IMG/VR virus record: IMGVR_UViG_3300047462_000775
Coordinates: 1-46,622 of that record
DNA: 46,622 bases
Source of the DNA: a virus
Reading direction: 5' to 3' (one strand)
Below, piece after piece: positions 24,887 to 33,356 of this stretch; position 1 is the first letter of the stretch; each line of letters opens with the position of its first letter. A model generated the notes under the pieces. It made no database searches. It was given only the letters and a program-made list of their open reading frames with translations, and was not told the origin of the DNA. Made by a program: the position numbers and the translations under genes.

Positions 24887-26011
24887 ATGGCTTCATTGCA
24901 AACTGCCGATTTTACAACCCTAGTGCGATCGATGGTAGCTGCTGTCCAAGCTGGCACGGCAACACTCATCAACCTGAACGTCGGCAGCGTCTATCTGGCG
25001 ATGATGGAAACAGTGGCCGCGCAGCTGCTATGGCTGCAAGGCCTCGTCGTCTACGTCCTGACGCTCACGCGGGCGGCGACCAGCTCGGGGAAGGACCTCG
25101 ACAGCTTCGTCGCCGATTTCGGCCTGACCCGCCTTGCCGCCAACTATGCAACCGGGGTGGCTACCTTCGCGCGGTTCACCACGACCACACAGGCCGTCGT
25201 CCCATTCAACACGCCGATCCAGACCGCTGACGGCACCCAGAATTTCCTCGTCGAAGCCGATCCGACCAATGCCGCCTATAACGCTGGTCTTGGTGGCTAC
25301 GTCCTGTCGATTGGCACCTCGAGCGTCTCGGTCCCCGTCATCGCCATCACCGCTGGATCTGCGGGCAACGTGCTCGCCGGCACCGTCACCTCGATCAATC
25401 AGGCCGTACCTGGCATCGATACCGTCACTAACGCATCCGGGTTTATCAACGGCCTCGATGCCGAGACCGATCAGGCCCTACGCATTCGCTTCGTCGCCTA
25501 CTTCGCCTCGCTGTCGAAGGCCACTGCGGCCGCCATCGGCTCAGCCATCGAAAATGTGCAACAAGGTCTCCAATTCACCCTGAGCCCAAACGTCAACTAC
25601 TCCGGTGCAACTCAGGTCGGCTATTTCGTGGTTGTCATCGATGACGGGTCCGGCGCTCCCTCATCATCGCTGCTGACCGCTGTTGCGCTCGCGATTAACG
25701 CTGTCGTGGCGCTCACGGTCACCTTCGGCGTATTCGCCCCCGTGGTCATCACAGCGACGCCTTCGATGACGCTGACTACGGCCTCCGGCTATGTCCATGC
25801 CACAGTCGTGGCTCAGGTCGTCACGGCGCTTCAGAACGCGATCAATGGCCTGGGCCTCGGCAATAGCCTGCCTTATACGCGATTGGCCGCAATTGCTTAC
25901 AGCGTCCCGGGCGTCACCAACGTCTCCTCCGTGCTGCTGAACGGCGGCACTGCCGATCTGACCGCTGACGCGCTGCATACTGTAAAGTGCGGAACTGTGA
26001 CCGTCGGGTGA
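24887..26011 (+). CDS. Baseplate J-like wedge protein
   Basis: A 374-residue protein. N-terminal helices with a GSVYLAMMETVAAQLLWLQ segment, then the J-type core: GVATFARFTTTT, ITAGSAGNVLAGTVTSI (residues about 155-171) and GLDAETDQALRIRFVAYFAS (about 188-207), the E-T-D-x-A-L-R-x-R signature of baseplate J. Follows gp25/W by 6 bp and precedes the I-like gene with a GTGA overlap. Confidence 0.88.
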   Translation: MASLQTADFTTLVRSMVAAVQAGTATLINLNVGSVYLAMMETVAAQLLWLQGLVVYVLTLTRAATSSGKDLDSFVADFGLTRLAANYATGVATFARFTTTTQAVVPFNTPIQTADGTQNFLVEADPTNAAYNAGLGGYVLSIGTSSVSVPVIAITAGSAGNVLAGTVTSINQAVPGIDTVTNASGFINGLDAETDQALRIRFVAYFASLSKATAAAIGSAIENVQQGLQFTLSPNVNYSGATQVGYFVVVIDDGSGAPSSSLLTAVALAINAVVALTVTFGVFAPVVITATPSMTLTTASGYVHATVVAQVVTALQNAINGLGLGNSLPYTRLAAIAYSVPGVTNVSSVLLNGGTADLTADALHTVKCGTVTVG

Positions 26012-26670
26012 GCGGCGATCAGACCGATATCCTCGGCAGGCTGAAAGCGGGCCTGCCGACTGGCTGGTTTCAGGCACCGACACCAATTCTCGATTCGGTG
26101 CTGTCCGGTTTCGCCGCAGTGCTGGCACAGGCCTATTCGCTGATCCAGTTCGCCAAACTCCAGACCCGCATAGCAACGGCCACAGACGGCTTCCTTGATC
26201 TGATCTCACGGGACTATCTTGGGACGACTCTGCCACGTAACAGCGGCGAGATGGACGGTACCTTCCGGTCCCGCATCCAGGCAGCCATCCTCCGCCAAAA
26301 GGCAACGCGCGCGGGCATGATCGCAACGCTGGTGGCGCTCACAGGTCGAGTTCCAGTGATCGTCGTGCCATCGACCCCGAATGATGTCGGCGCCTACGGT
26401 GTCAGCACTTCGGGCTACAGGGTCGCCGGCTATTACGGTTCGCTGCTGCTGCCATACCAGTGCTTCATCACCGCCTATCGCGCGCTGGGATCGGGCATTC
26501 CGAATGTCGCAGGTTACGGCATCTCGACGGCTGGATACGGCGTCGCCAGTCAAAATTGCTACTGCGATTTGAGCCAAGTCACCGGCAGCGTTCCTGACTC
26601 GGCAATTTACGCGGCGATTGCCGCGACGGAAGCTGAAGGAACGATCTGCTGGACTGAAATATTATCATAA
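26008..26670 (+). CDS. Tail protein I-like
   Basis: GTG 26008 overlaps the J stop (GTGA) and gives 220 residues. It contains TPILDSVLSGFAAVLAQAYSLI, RIATATDGFLDLISRDYLG and RSRIQAAILRQKATRAGMI (adapters of the P2 gpI / T4 gp6-C type) and ends with two Tyr/Gly-rich copies: GAYGVSTSGYRVAGYYGS and GYGISTAGYGVASQ. Such proteins join fibres to the baseplate. The second fibre gene follows. Confidence 0.65.
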   Translation: MSGDQTDILGRLKAGLPTGWFQAPTPILDSVLSGFAAVLAQAYSLIQFAKLQTRIATATDGFLDLISRDYLGTTLPRNSGEMDGTFRSRIQAAILRQKATRAGMIATLVALTGRVPVIVVPSTPNDVGAYGVSTSGYRVAGYYGSLLLPYQCFITAYRALGSGIPNVAGYGISTAGYGVASQNCYCDLSQVTGSVPDSAIYAAIAATEAEGTICWTEILS

Positions 26671-26683
26671 CCAAGGAGACTGA

Positions 26684-28114
26684 ATGGATAGAGTCATCAA
26701 CTGGGCTGGGGCAATTCCACTCGAAACCGACCTTCTTAATACAAACAAGAACACGATGGAAGCTCTTGGGTATCTGGCCCAAGCGATACTTGGGTCTTCG
26801 AAGATATTCGATGGACTGGCCTGCACGCCGACATCACCCGCATCGCTTCAGGTCAATATCGGGGTCGGTTCCTGCTACGCCCTCGCTGCTGCTGATGCCT
26901 CGGCCTATAGCAGTCTTGCCGCTGACACCACACAGATCCTGAAACAGGGCATTCTCGGATCTTCGATCCTTCTGACGTGCGCTGCTCCATCAACGACCGG
27001 ATACTCGATCAACTATCTCATTCAGGCCGAATATGCCGATAGCGATAGCGGATCGACGGTCCTCCCATACTACAATTCCAGCAATCCCTCAGTGGCTTAC
27101 AGCGGTCCAGGCAACAGCGGCGCAGCCAATTATACGGTCCGTAAAGGCACAATCTCGATCAACGCCAAGGCTGGCGCAGCTGCGACCACTGGAACACAGA
27201 CCACGCCATCCCCAGACCCTGGATACACCGGGCTCTATGTCGTCACGGTCGCCAACGGCGCGACGACGATCGGCAGCGGAAATATCAGCTTTGCTCTGAA
27301 TGCGCCGTTTATCGGGGTGAAGCTACCGCTCATTCCGACCCTCATACGCACGCGCTTAACGGCCAACACGTCATATTATGTCTCGACCAGCGGCAGCGAC
27401 TCGACCGGCAACGGAAGCTCAGGACTTCCTTGGGCGACCATTCAGAATGCCGTCAATTACGTGCAAGACAATATCGACCTGAATGGCTTCACCGCGACGA
27501 TCAATGTGGCTGATGGTACTTATAGCCCCTTCTCGGTATCCGAGCCGCTTGTCGGGCCCGGGCTGCTACAGGTTACTGGTGACATCGCTAATCCAGATAA
27601 TTGTATTATCTCGGCTTCGGGAGCTGCTGACTGTATAGTGGCCGTTTACGGAGCTACAGTTTCCGTATCAGGCTTCAAACTGATTGGGTCATCTGGTAAC
27701 GGCCTGCACGCATCCTACGGTGGCACCATCATGGTGAGTGGCAGTATGGACTTCGGCGCAATCGGAAATGCGCAAATCGATTCCGATGGCATAGGATCAT
27801 CGATCATCATCACCAGTCCCTACAAAATAAGTGGCAGCGCCAGCTATCATCTAGCCACATTCTATGGTGGACATATTGTAGTTGGGGCTGTGGCACTGAC
27901 GCTGACTGGAACGCCCGCATATTCGGTCGGGTTTGCGGCGACAGTGGGCGGCGGCGGTCTGATCCAATGTAGCGCCGTGTCTTTCTCCGGATCAGCTACA
28001 GGACCGAAATATAACTCCTCGTTGAATGGTGTGATAAACACTAATGGCCAAGGGACAAGTTATTTCCCTGGTAGTACAGCTGGAAGCACCCCGACTGGCG
28101 GACAGTACGCATAA
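26684..28114 (+). CDS. Tail fibre with right-handed beta-helix
   Basis: A 476-residue protein without signal peptide. Residues 1-40 (DRVINWAGAIPLETDLLN, then EALGYLAQAILG) are a baseplate-attaching fibre head. Residues about 225-420 form a parallel beta-helix beginning YYVSTSGSDSTGNG and PWATIQNAVNYV, a classic start of phage and polysaccharide-degrading helices. It could bind or cleave a surface glycan; no catalytic pair is evident. AAGGAG lies 7 bp before ATG. Confidence 0.8.
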   Translation: MDRVINWAGAIPLETDLLNTNKNTMEALGYLAQAILGSSKIFDGLACTPTSPASLQVNIGVGSCYALAAADASAYSSLAADTTQILKQGILGSSILLTCAAPSTTGYSINYLIQAEYADSDSGSTVLPYYNSSNPSVAYSGPGNSGAANYTVRKGTISINAKAGAAATTGTQTTPSPDPGYTGLYVVTVANGATTIGSGNISFALNAPFIGVKLPLIPTLIRTRLTANTSYYVSTSGSDSTGNGSSGLPWATIQNAVNYVQDNIDLNGFTATINVADGTYSPFSVSEPLVGPGLLQVTGDIANPDNCIISASGAADCIVAVYGATVSVSGFKLIGSSGNGLHASYGGTIMVSGSMDFGAIGNAQIDSDGIGSSIIITSPYKISGSASYHLATFYGGHIVVGAVALTLTGTPAYSVGFAATVGGGGLIQCSAVSFSGSATGPKYNSSLNGVINTNGQGTSYFPGSTAGSTPTGGQYA

Positions 28115-28140
28115 ATATCACCAGCTTTGATGTGTTCATC

Positions 28141-28620
28141 ATGACGGAAACGACGATGCAAGAGTTGAAAGACGACATCACCGAGCTTCGCACCTTGACG
28201 GGGGCGAACACCTCAGGCGTCGCCAAGCTGGAAGCAATCGTCTCGATCCTGACAGACCGCATTCAGGGCCTCGTGACGACCGTGTCGAACCTCACTCAGA
28301 CAATTCAGAGCAATGAGAAATACCACACCCGTGAGATGGAGTACTTCAAGGACAGCTTGGAAATTATCAAACAGCACGGCAAACAGCTATCTGCACTGGA
28401 GCACTGGCAAGCCGGTCAACAGAAGTGGGGAGAGAACGTGATAGAGCTGGTCACCGAAAACGACAAGCGTCTGAACAAGCACGGCGACAGTCTCGACGCA
28501 CGGGTCGATGATCTGGAAGCGTGGAAGAACAAGAAAGATGGTGGTTATGCCATGCTCGCGCTGGGGGTCGCCAATATACTGACAATAGTGGGTTTAGTCG
28601 TGGTATTTTTCCGCCATTAG
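28141..28620 (+). CDS. Coiled-coil protein with C-terminal TM (XhlA-like)
   Basis: ATG 28141 gives 159 residues; the frame opens at GTG 28132. Residues 1-130 are a long coiled coil (MQELKDDITELRTL..., ENDKRLNKHGDSLDARVDDLEAWK) and residues 135-156 are one hydrophobic helix ending FFRH. This layout resembles XhlA-type proteins found by holin-lysin genes. A lysis-accessory role is inferred from position. Confidence 0.6.
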   Translation: MTETTMQELKDDITELRTLTGANTSGVAKLEAIVSILTDRIQGLVTTVSNLTQTIQSNEKYHTREMEYFKDSLEIIKQHGKQLSALEHWQAGQQKWGENVIELVTENDKRLNKHGDSLDARVDDLEAWKNKKDGGYAMLALGVANILTIVGLVVVFFRH

Positions 28621-28670
28621 TGTAATATCAACTATAAACACCGCCTAACAACTAACGCCTTGGAGTTTAC

Positions 28671-29027
28671 ATGAATGTGTTCAAAGAAGCACTTGAGGGA
28701 CATCCCCTTATAGCCCTCGAAAAGATTTACGACACTGTTCTCGGCGTCCTGCCTGCTCCCATCGCAGCAATGGTCAAAAAAATCACCTCGGACGAATTTC
28801 CGGTCGTCGTCGATGCCGTATCGACTGTTGCTCAGGACGTGATCGCCGGCGGTCTGTCTACAGCGTCGTTCGTCAAAGCCGCGCTCGATGCCGAACAGAT
28901 CCTCATTGGCAAAGGCCTGACCGTCGCTCGCACGGATATCTTCGCCGCGCTCAACCTTCAGGTCAGCCAGTTACAGGCTGCTGCTGCAACGGCCCAACCG
29001 CAGACCGAGCCTACGCCAGCAAGCTGA
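28671..29027 (+). CDS. Hypothetical phage protein in the lysis region
   Basis: A 118-residue protein with TTGGAG 8 bp before ATG. Helical, mildly hydrophobic: HPLIALEKIYDTVLGVLPAPI and FPVVVDAVSTVAQDVIAGG; Ala/Gln/Pro-rich tail. No clear TM helix. A terminator follows directly. Not assigned; homologues are likely to be found beside holins. Confidence 0.55.
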   Translation: MNVFKEALEGHPLIALEKIYDTVLGVLPAPIAAMVKKITSDEFPVVVDAVSTVAQDVIAGGLSTASFVKAALDAEQILIGKGLTVARTDIFAALNLQVSQLQAAAATAQPQTEPTPAS

Positions 29028-29053
29028 TCGTCGCTTAGTTTCGAGTTCAACGA

Positions 29054-29088
29054 GCCTCGGTCAGCAGAAGCTGGCCGGGGCTTTTTTT
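29054..29088 (+). terminator. Strong intrinsic terminator
   Basis: A 12-bp stem (29054-29065 with 29070-29081, including three G-U-type pairs) around AGAA, followed by seven Ts (29082-29088). It closes the fibre/coiled-coil transcript ahead of the holin. Confidence 0.88.
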
Positions 29089-29110
29089 ATGTCAAAGGAG
29101 CAATCGTGAA

Positions 29111-29431
29111 ATGGCCGCCATTAATTATTCGCTTGTCGCTAAAACTGCCGCTGCAAACGGGATCACAGGGCTTGTGGGCATCGGTATCTACCTTCTTCTC
29201 CAATCCCAAGGCGTTCCTGTCACGCCTGATCAGGTCACAATCGTCGTCGGACTCGTGATGGCTCGCGTTACAGCCTTCATCGTCAATCATCACATCATCT
29301 CGCAAAAGCTCACCAACATCGGAGATAAAATTGATAGCCTGGTTAAAACGACTGCTGGGGATCTCCCCACCATCAACTACGCCGGTTCCGACTTCCCGGC
29401 TGGCAAGAACGGCTCCGCCGGCGGCCAATGA
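29111..29431 (+). CDS. Putative holin
   Basis: ATG 29111, 10 bp after AAAGGAG; 106 residues. Residues about 12-32 (NGITGLVGIGIYLLLQSQG) and 41-57 (VTIVVGLVMARVTAFIV) are two membrane segments, followed by a hydrophilic tail with GDKIDSLVKTT. A small two-span protein overlapping an endolysin is the usual holin layout. It would permeabilise the inner membrane to release the lysin. Confidence 0.65.
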   Translation: MAAINYSLVAKTAAANGITGLVGIGIYLLLQSQGVPVTPDQVTIVVGLVMARVTAFIVNHHIISQKLTNIGDKIDSLVKTTAGDLPTINYAGSDFPAGKNGSAGGQ

Positions 29432-29867
29432 CCTGGCGAGCCTGTCCGCGGTCGAGGTCATCGCACTCACGCTGATCGGCGAGGCGGAAAGCCTTGGCCA
29501 CCAGGGTATGCTCGAGGTCGCGTGCGTCATCCAGAACCGGCTACGGATCGCGCCGATGACCTGGGGTCTGACCCTTGCAGACGTTTGCCTCAAACCGTGG
29601 GCCTTTAGCTGCTGGTTATCAGCGCCGCGAGGCGAGAGGGAACGCTTGCTCCAGATTGTCGATACGAACCCACTATACGGGCCGTTTGTCTACGCGCAGG
29701 GTATCGCCGCCGATTTGCTCAAAGGCACGATAAAAGACGTGACTTCCGGCGCGTGCGGATATTTCAATAGCAAGACCGTCATGGCCCCGAGTTGGGCCGT
29801 CGGGAGGACGCCGTGCCATACCAACGGGCCGATCCTGTTCTATGATCGGTCGGCCATGCTGGGCTAG
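29331..29867 (+). CDS. Endolysin, SleB/CwlJ-type cell wall hydrolase
   Basis: A 178-residue enzyme with the Hydrolase_2 core: VIALTLIGEAES...GHQGMLEVACVIQNR (residues about 43-70, catalytic Glu51), WAFSCW and YAQGIAADLL, then YFNSKTVMAPSWAVGR. It starts at TTG 29331 behind GGAG (29321-29324), inside the holin gene, so 101 bp are read in two frames. The N terminus (MIAWLKRLLGI) is a short hydrophobic/basic helix, too short for a sure signal-anchor. It cleaves peptidoglycan. Confidence 0.82.
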   Translation: MIAWLKRLLGISPPSTTPVPTSRLARTAPPAANDLASLSAVEVIALTLIGEAESLGHQGMLEVACVIQNRLRIAPMTWGLTLADVCLKPWAFSCWLSAPRGERERLLQIVDTNPLYGPFVYAQGIAADLLKGTIKDVTSGACGYFNSKTVMAPSWAVGRTPCHTNGPILFYDRSAMLG

Positions 29868-29899
29868 CCTAACAGTATATTAGTACAGGAGCAGACAGG

Positions 29900-30115
29900 G
29901 TGACCCAATACCGCCTGGTTCCTGACGGACGACGCGATGAGGCTGATAAGGTCGTTGGTCCGTCGCTGCACGAGGTCGAGGAGACAGGGCGTTCCCGAGC
30001 ACTGACGTACGCCCGCAATAGTGGTCGCCTCCAGGAGTTCTATGCCTATTTTGGGCCGCAAGACGCCGTGCAGGAGCCTGTGAAGCAACGCGATACCGGG
30101 CGAGGCGGCCGGTAG
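29900..30115 (+). CDS. Hypothetical small charged protein
   Basis: A 71-residue protein starting at GTG 29900 with CAGGAG 8 bp upstream. It is charged throughout (RRDEADKVVGPSLHEVEETGR) with a short YARNSGRLQEFYAYFG segment. No TM or signal, so it is not a spanin. It follows the endolysin and precedes secreted cargo; function unknown. Confidence 0.4.
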   Translation: MTQYRLVPDGRRDEADKVVGPSLHEVEETGRSRALTYARNSGRLQEFYAYFGPQDAVQEPVKQRDTGRGGR

Positions 30116-30126
30116 GCCTTCCCGGG

Positions 30127-31755
30127 ATGTTGCGCCTCATAAGGTTGGCGGTCGTGGCTCTGAGCGTCGTCTCGGGAGCAGCGCGCGCAGCCGAGTTCAA
30201 AGCGCTCACGTCGCCGGATGGCTCCCAGGCCATAAGTATGACTGGGCAGATCGAGCTCAATGATGACGAGAAGTTCGCCCGCGTCGCGTCGAACCTCGAA
30301 GACGCGACGGTCTGGCTTAATAGCCCCGGCGGATCGACGATCGCAGGACTCAGCATCGGAACAGCGATCCGCCTTAAGGGGTGGAGGACCGCTGTGCCTC
30401 AGGGTGCCAGCTGCGCATCGTCATGTGGCCTGATTTGGCTGGCAGGGGCCAAGCGCATTCTGGGTTTGGGCGCGCGGGTCGGCTTCCACGCCAGCTACGT
30501 GATCAGGGACGGCGTTCCCATGGAAGCCGGCGCCGGAAATGCGTTGGTCGGTTCATATCTAAACAAGCTGGGTATGAGAGACACCGCGATCATTTATACG
30601 ACCTCAGCCTCACCAACGTCGATTACCTGGCTGACGGCTCAGGACGCAAAGGCTGTTGGTATCAGCGCGACGTTTGATAGCCTCGAAATGTTGCCTGGGT
30701 CGGCGCCTTCCCAGAAAGAGGCTGCTATCGTTGAGCCGCCGGCTACAGCTGCTCCGATGGTCACACCACGAGGCGATGAGAAGGGTGACCCAAGTGCGCC
30801 GACGCCTCCAGGCGACAGCCAAGTTCTTGGCCAGCTCTATCGAGGTTTTCCCGGATCGATTGTCATTGCCGGCGAGAAGCCCTGTTTGAGCCAGAAGTGC
30901 TCGGTTTCGATAAAAAAGAGAGAGTCGTGGCTAGGATCAGACGGTCAGCGAAGATTTGTCCTCATTGCTGCGGTCGAAATTCAGGGCGCCTGTCACGCCT
31001 GCCGCGCAGAACTCGGGGTCATCGTATTGAGGTGGGAAAATGGCGCTTGGATAATTGAGGAACGTGACCCGCTAGCTTCCGATATTGGCAGCTTCGGAAC
31101 TCTCGGTGGGGAAGTCGAGATAATGCACATCTATGGCTTCGATCCGCTCATTGAAATATCTGATACAGACATGCATTTTGGTGAAGTCGACCAACTCACA
31201 TCGATTCTTGGCCGCGTCAAAGGCCACATTAAGAGCATCATCGATATCACTACTATGCACGCAACAGGCGGTAGCTGTGATCCAAGCGAAGACGCTTGTC
31301 GGAGCAAGGCTGTAGCGCAAGACTACACTTCGACCATATCTTCTATAGTGGCCGCCGATGACGCAATCAATCTGTATCAGACCTTCTCCGGCGGGACGCC
31401 CATCTCACCGAGGTCCTGGCACGTCGATCGCAATGGAACAGTGACGGAGACGTCGGCTCCCCACGGGCCAGAGACTCAGTTCATCAGTTCCAGGTTCGAC
31501 GGACCATTCAATAATGGCCGAACCGATCGAGCTGAATATGAGAGATGGTTCTACACTCTGATCGGTGACGCGCGATCCGGCGCGGATTTTTGGGCTGGGC
31601 AGCGAAGCTTGAAGAACCCGGTGGCATGTTCGACCGTGAAGCCAGATAACCCACTGTGGACGAGTGGCTGTCTGGCCGCTCAACAGAAGCTTACGCCGTT
31701 GGATGCGAAGCGGAAGGCTGATCCTGAGTATCGTCGCGGATGGAACAGCTTGTGA
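30127..31755 (+). CDS. ClpP-like periplasmic protease-fold protein (COG3904-like) with novel C-terminal region
   Basis: A 542-residue exported protein. Residues 1-21 are a signal peptide ending GAARA. Residues 55-180 show a ClpP/crotonase fold: VWLNSPGGSTIAGLSIG (63-79), a GASCASSCGLIWLAGAKR block (93-110) with likely nucleophile Ser98 flanked by Cys96/Cys100, and GFHASY with His121. The family includes COG3904-type periplasmic proteins. Residues 225-500 are unfamiliar, with Cys pairs near residues 257-262 and 287-290. The end (LNPVACSTVKPDNPLWT... then LDAKRKADPEYRRGWNSL) has two more cysteines. It looks like host-derived cargo sitting after the lysis genes; substrate unknown. Confidence 0.65.
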   Translation: MLRLIRLAVVALSVVSGAARAAEFKALTSPDGSQAISMTGQIELNDDEKFARVASNLEDATVWLNSPGGSTIAGLSIGTAIRLKGWRTAVPQGASCASSCGLIWLAGAKRILGLGARVGFHASYVIRDGVPMEAGAGNALVGSYLNKLGMRDTAIIYTTSASPTSITWLTAQDAKAVGISATFDSLEMLPGSAPSQKEAAIVEPPATAAPMVTPRGDEKGDPSAPTPPGDSQVLGQLYRGFPGSIVIAGEKPCLSQKCSVSIKKRESWLGSDGQRRFVLIAAVEIQGACHACRAELGVIVLRWENGAWIIEERDPLASDIGSFGTLGGEVEIMHIYGFDPLIEISDTDMHFGEVDQLTSILGRVKGHIKSIIDITTMHATGGSCDPSEDACRSKAVAQDYTSTISSIVAADDAINLYQTFSGGTPISPRSWHVDRNGTVTETSAPHGPETQFISSRFDGPFNNGRTDRAEYERWFYTLIGDARSGADFWAGQRSLKNPVACSTVKPDNPLWTSGCLAAQQKLTPLDAKRKADPEYRRGWNSL

Positions 31756-32309
31756 GGCCGGCGACCGCAGGTCTGGTGGCATCGCTCTTTGCCGTAACCC
31801 TTGCCGCCAGGGCCGACGCTTACCGTAGTGCCGTCGAGCACGTCGTCGCACCAGGCGGGAAGACCGTCTACTACATCATGTCTGTGCCGGGTAAAGACGC
31901 CGCCGGTAATCAGAACCTGCAAATTGAAGTTCGGACGAACGACAAGAATACCGTATTGCTTGCCAACATACCGGTTGACAATCCAATGGAGAACCTGACA
32001 GGTTTCGCCAAGCTGATGTTGTCGCCAGCCGCCAAGACATTGTTTTTTGAAACCGATGCTTGGGCACGTCGTCCGCTGTTCACTCCCTCGACATCACGAC
32101 CAAACGAACAACCTGTGTAACCGCCAGCAGGCTTGGATGCGTCGTGTTGGGCGGTGAGTATCAGGGCGATCTCGTGGTCGAGCAGCATCGCCACTTCATC
32201 CAAGGTGGCAGCTACGACGCGCTCTATGTATAGCCCTAACGGCCGGCAGCTCGGCATCGTGTCGCAGGGGACGGATACGAAGACGGTCTGCCCATTACTC
32301 GGCAACTAG
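31740..32309 (+). pseudogene. Secreted protein gene broken by two compensating frameshifts
   Basis: ATG 31740 overlaps the protease gene by 16 bp and opens with a signal peptide (about residues 1-25, ending ARADA). Frame 0 stops at 32118-32120 after 126 residues, and the last residues are unlike the rest. Reading shifts to another frame near 32073-32082, where VHSLDITTKRTTCVTAS, LGGEYQGDLVVEQHRHF and IQGGSYDALYV follow, then returns to frame 0 near 32226-32231 as YSPNGRQLGIVSQG to the stop at 32307-32309. The restored protein would be about 189 residues. The two shifts cancel in length. Either a decaying gene or sequence errors. Confidence 0.7.
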
Positions 32310-32336
32310 CTGAAGCTCCCCTCCTCCGTAATCCGT

Positions 32337-32364
32337 TTGGCGCATAACAAACATTATGCAAAAA
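32337..32364 (+). other. XerC/XerD dif-like recombination site
   Basis: The 28 bp have the Xer layout: left arm TTGGCGCATAA (32337-32347), central CAAACA (32348-32353), right arm TTATGCAAAAA (32354-32364). Compared with E. coli dif, the left arm matches 8 of 11 (including the whole GCGCATAA) and the right arm 8 of 11 (including TTATG). GCATAA and TTATGC are exact inverted repeats. It lies between the cargo and transfer modules. Likely use: dimer resolution or host-Xer recombination. Confidence 0.6.
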
Positions 32365-32379
32365 CTTGCCAATTAGCGT

Positions 32380-32399
32380 CGTAGAATCAAACCTCTACG
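32380..32399 (+). other. Inverted repeat next to the dif-like site
   Basis: CGTAGA (32380-32385) and TCTACG (32394-32399) with an 8-base loop, 16 bp from the dif-like site. It may be an accessory protein site or just a hairpin; no T-run follows. Nothing else is seen up to 32471. Confidence 0.35.
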
Positions 32400-32471
32400 C
32401 TGACCGTGCCTTAATTGGGTTCGCTAACATCCGTGTTTGCAGCGGCTTCCAGGCGGCCTTACGCTCACCGC

Positions 32472-33356
32472 ATGAACGACGTTCTGGGATGGCTACCCTT
32501 TATTGACCTGGCGCTCGCCTTGGCATCGTTCGCCATCGGGTTCGGCTACACGCAGTATGAAATATGGTCGCGGCGCACGAAGGGCGAGACCTTCAACGTC
32601 GGTTCCAAGGGCTTTGACACGCGCTATCAGCAAGTGCGCGCGGATGTGTTCGATGGCCTCAGGATCAGCATCCCACTCGTTTACAGCAGCATTGTGCTCA
32701 ACATAGCAGCTAGTGCCATTGCATTTTACCAATCGTACGATCTCGCAATCGTCTATGAGCCTCTTAAGCTTGTAGGTTTCATATTTCTGATCCGCCCAAT
32801 GTTTTGGCTCGGTAAGCTTATAGCTGATACCATTTGCTGGCTCAGGTTGGAGCATTATGGTCCGTCTCTTTATCCAGGCAGCAATCAGGGAATCCGTATC
32901 GCCTATATCAATCTAAAGGACGGAGCGGTTGAGCCTGATACCCTGACGCGTGAAGCGCGACTTAAGCAACACACGCTTTGGAAGGAAACACGTCATGACA
33001 CGATAGCTGAATATCGGCCAGAACTCTATTTCTGGTCCGGGCTGGCGATTGCCGGAGCCGTGGCAGTTTATGTCCTGACAAGCATCCTGCCGTCGGACAG
33101 ATCGACGCGTGAACTGGCTGCGAATGTACTGCTCCTCCATCCCTACCTGCTTGTGACTGGCCTGTTTATCACCGCCGGAAAGGACACGTTCGCAGCACGC
33201 ATCACACTATTCCTCGACCTTTTCGCTTATTGGCTTGGCGCCCAGTTCATTGGCCATGCGCAAGTCAAAGATCCTCCAACCACAAGGACACCGGGCGGCA
33301 ATGTTTCAGATGACGACGACCTTGGCGGCGGCGGAATCAACGACCCCACCGCCTGA
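32472..33356 (+). CDS. Polytopic membrane protein upstream of the coupling protein
   Basis: ATG 32472 gives 294 residues (the frame opens at 32415). Hydrophobic spans lie at about residues 8-28, 65-85, 95-115, 190-210, 225-243 and 250-270, so some six segments. The C-terminal 35 residues are hydrophilic (Asp-rich then Gly-rich). No family recognised. Its end overlaps the VirD4-like gene by 56 bp in another frame. It could provide the membrane anchor missing from that protein, or be one half of a protein split by a frameshift. Confidence 0.55.
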   Translation: MNDVLGWLPFIDLALALASFAIGFGYTQYEIWSRRTKGETFNVGSKGFDTRYQQVRADVFDGLRISIPLVYSSIVLNIAASAIAFYQSYDLAIVYEPLKLVGFIFLIRPMFWLGKLIADTICWLRLEHYGPSLYPGSNQGIRIAYINLKDGAVEPDTLTREARLKQHTLWKETRHDTIAEYRPELYFWSGLAIAGAVAVYVLTSILPSDRSTRELAANVLLLHPYLLVTGLFITAGKDTFAARITLFLDLFAYWLGAQFIGHAQVKDPPTTRTPGGNVSDDDDLGGGGINDPTA

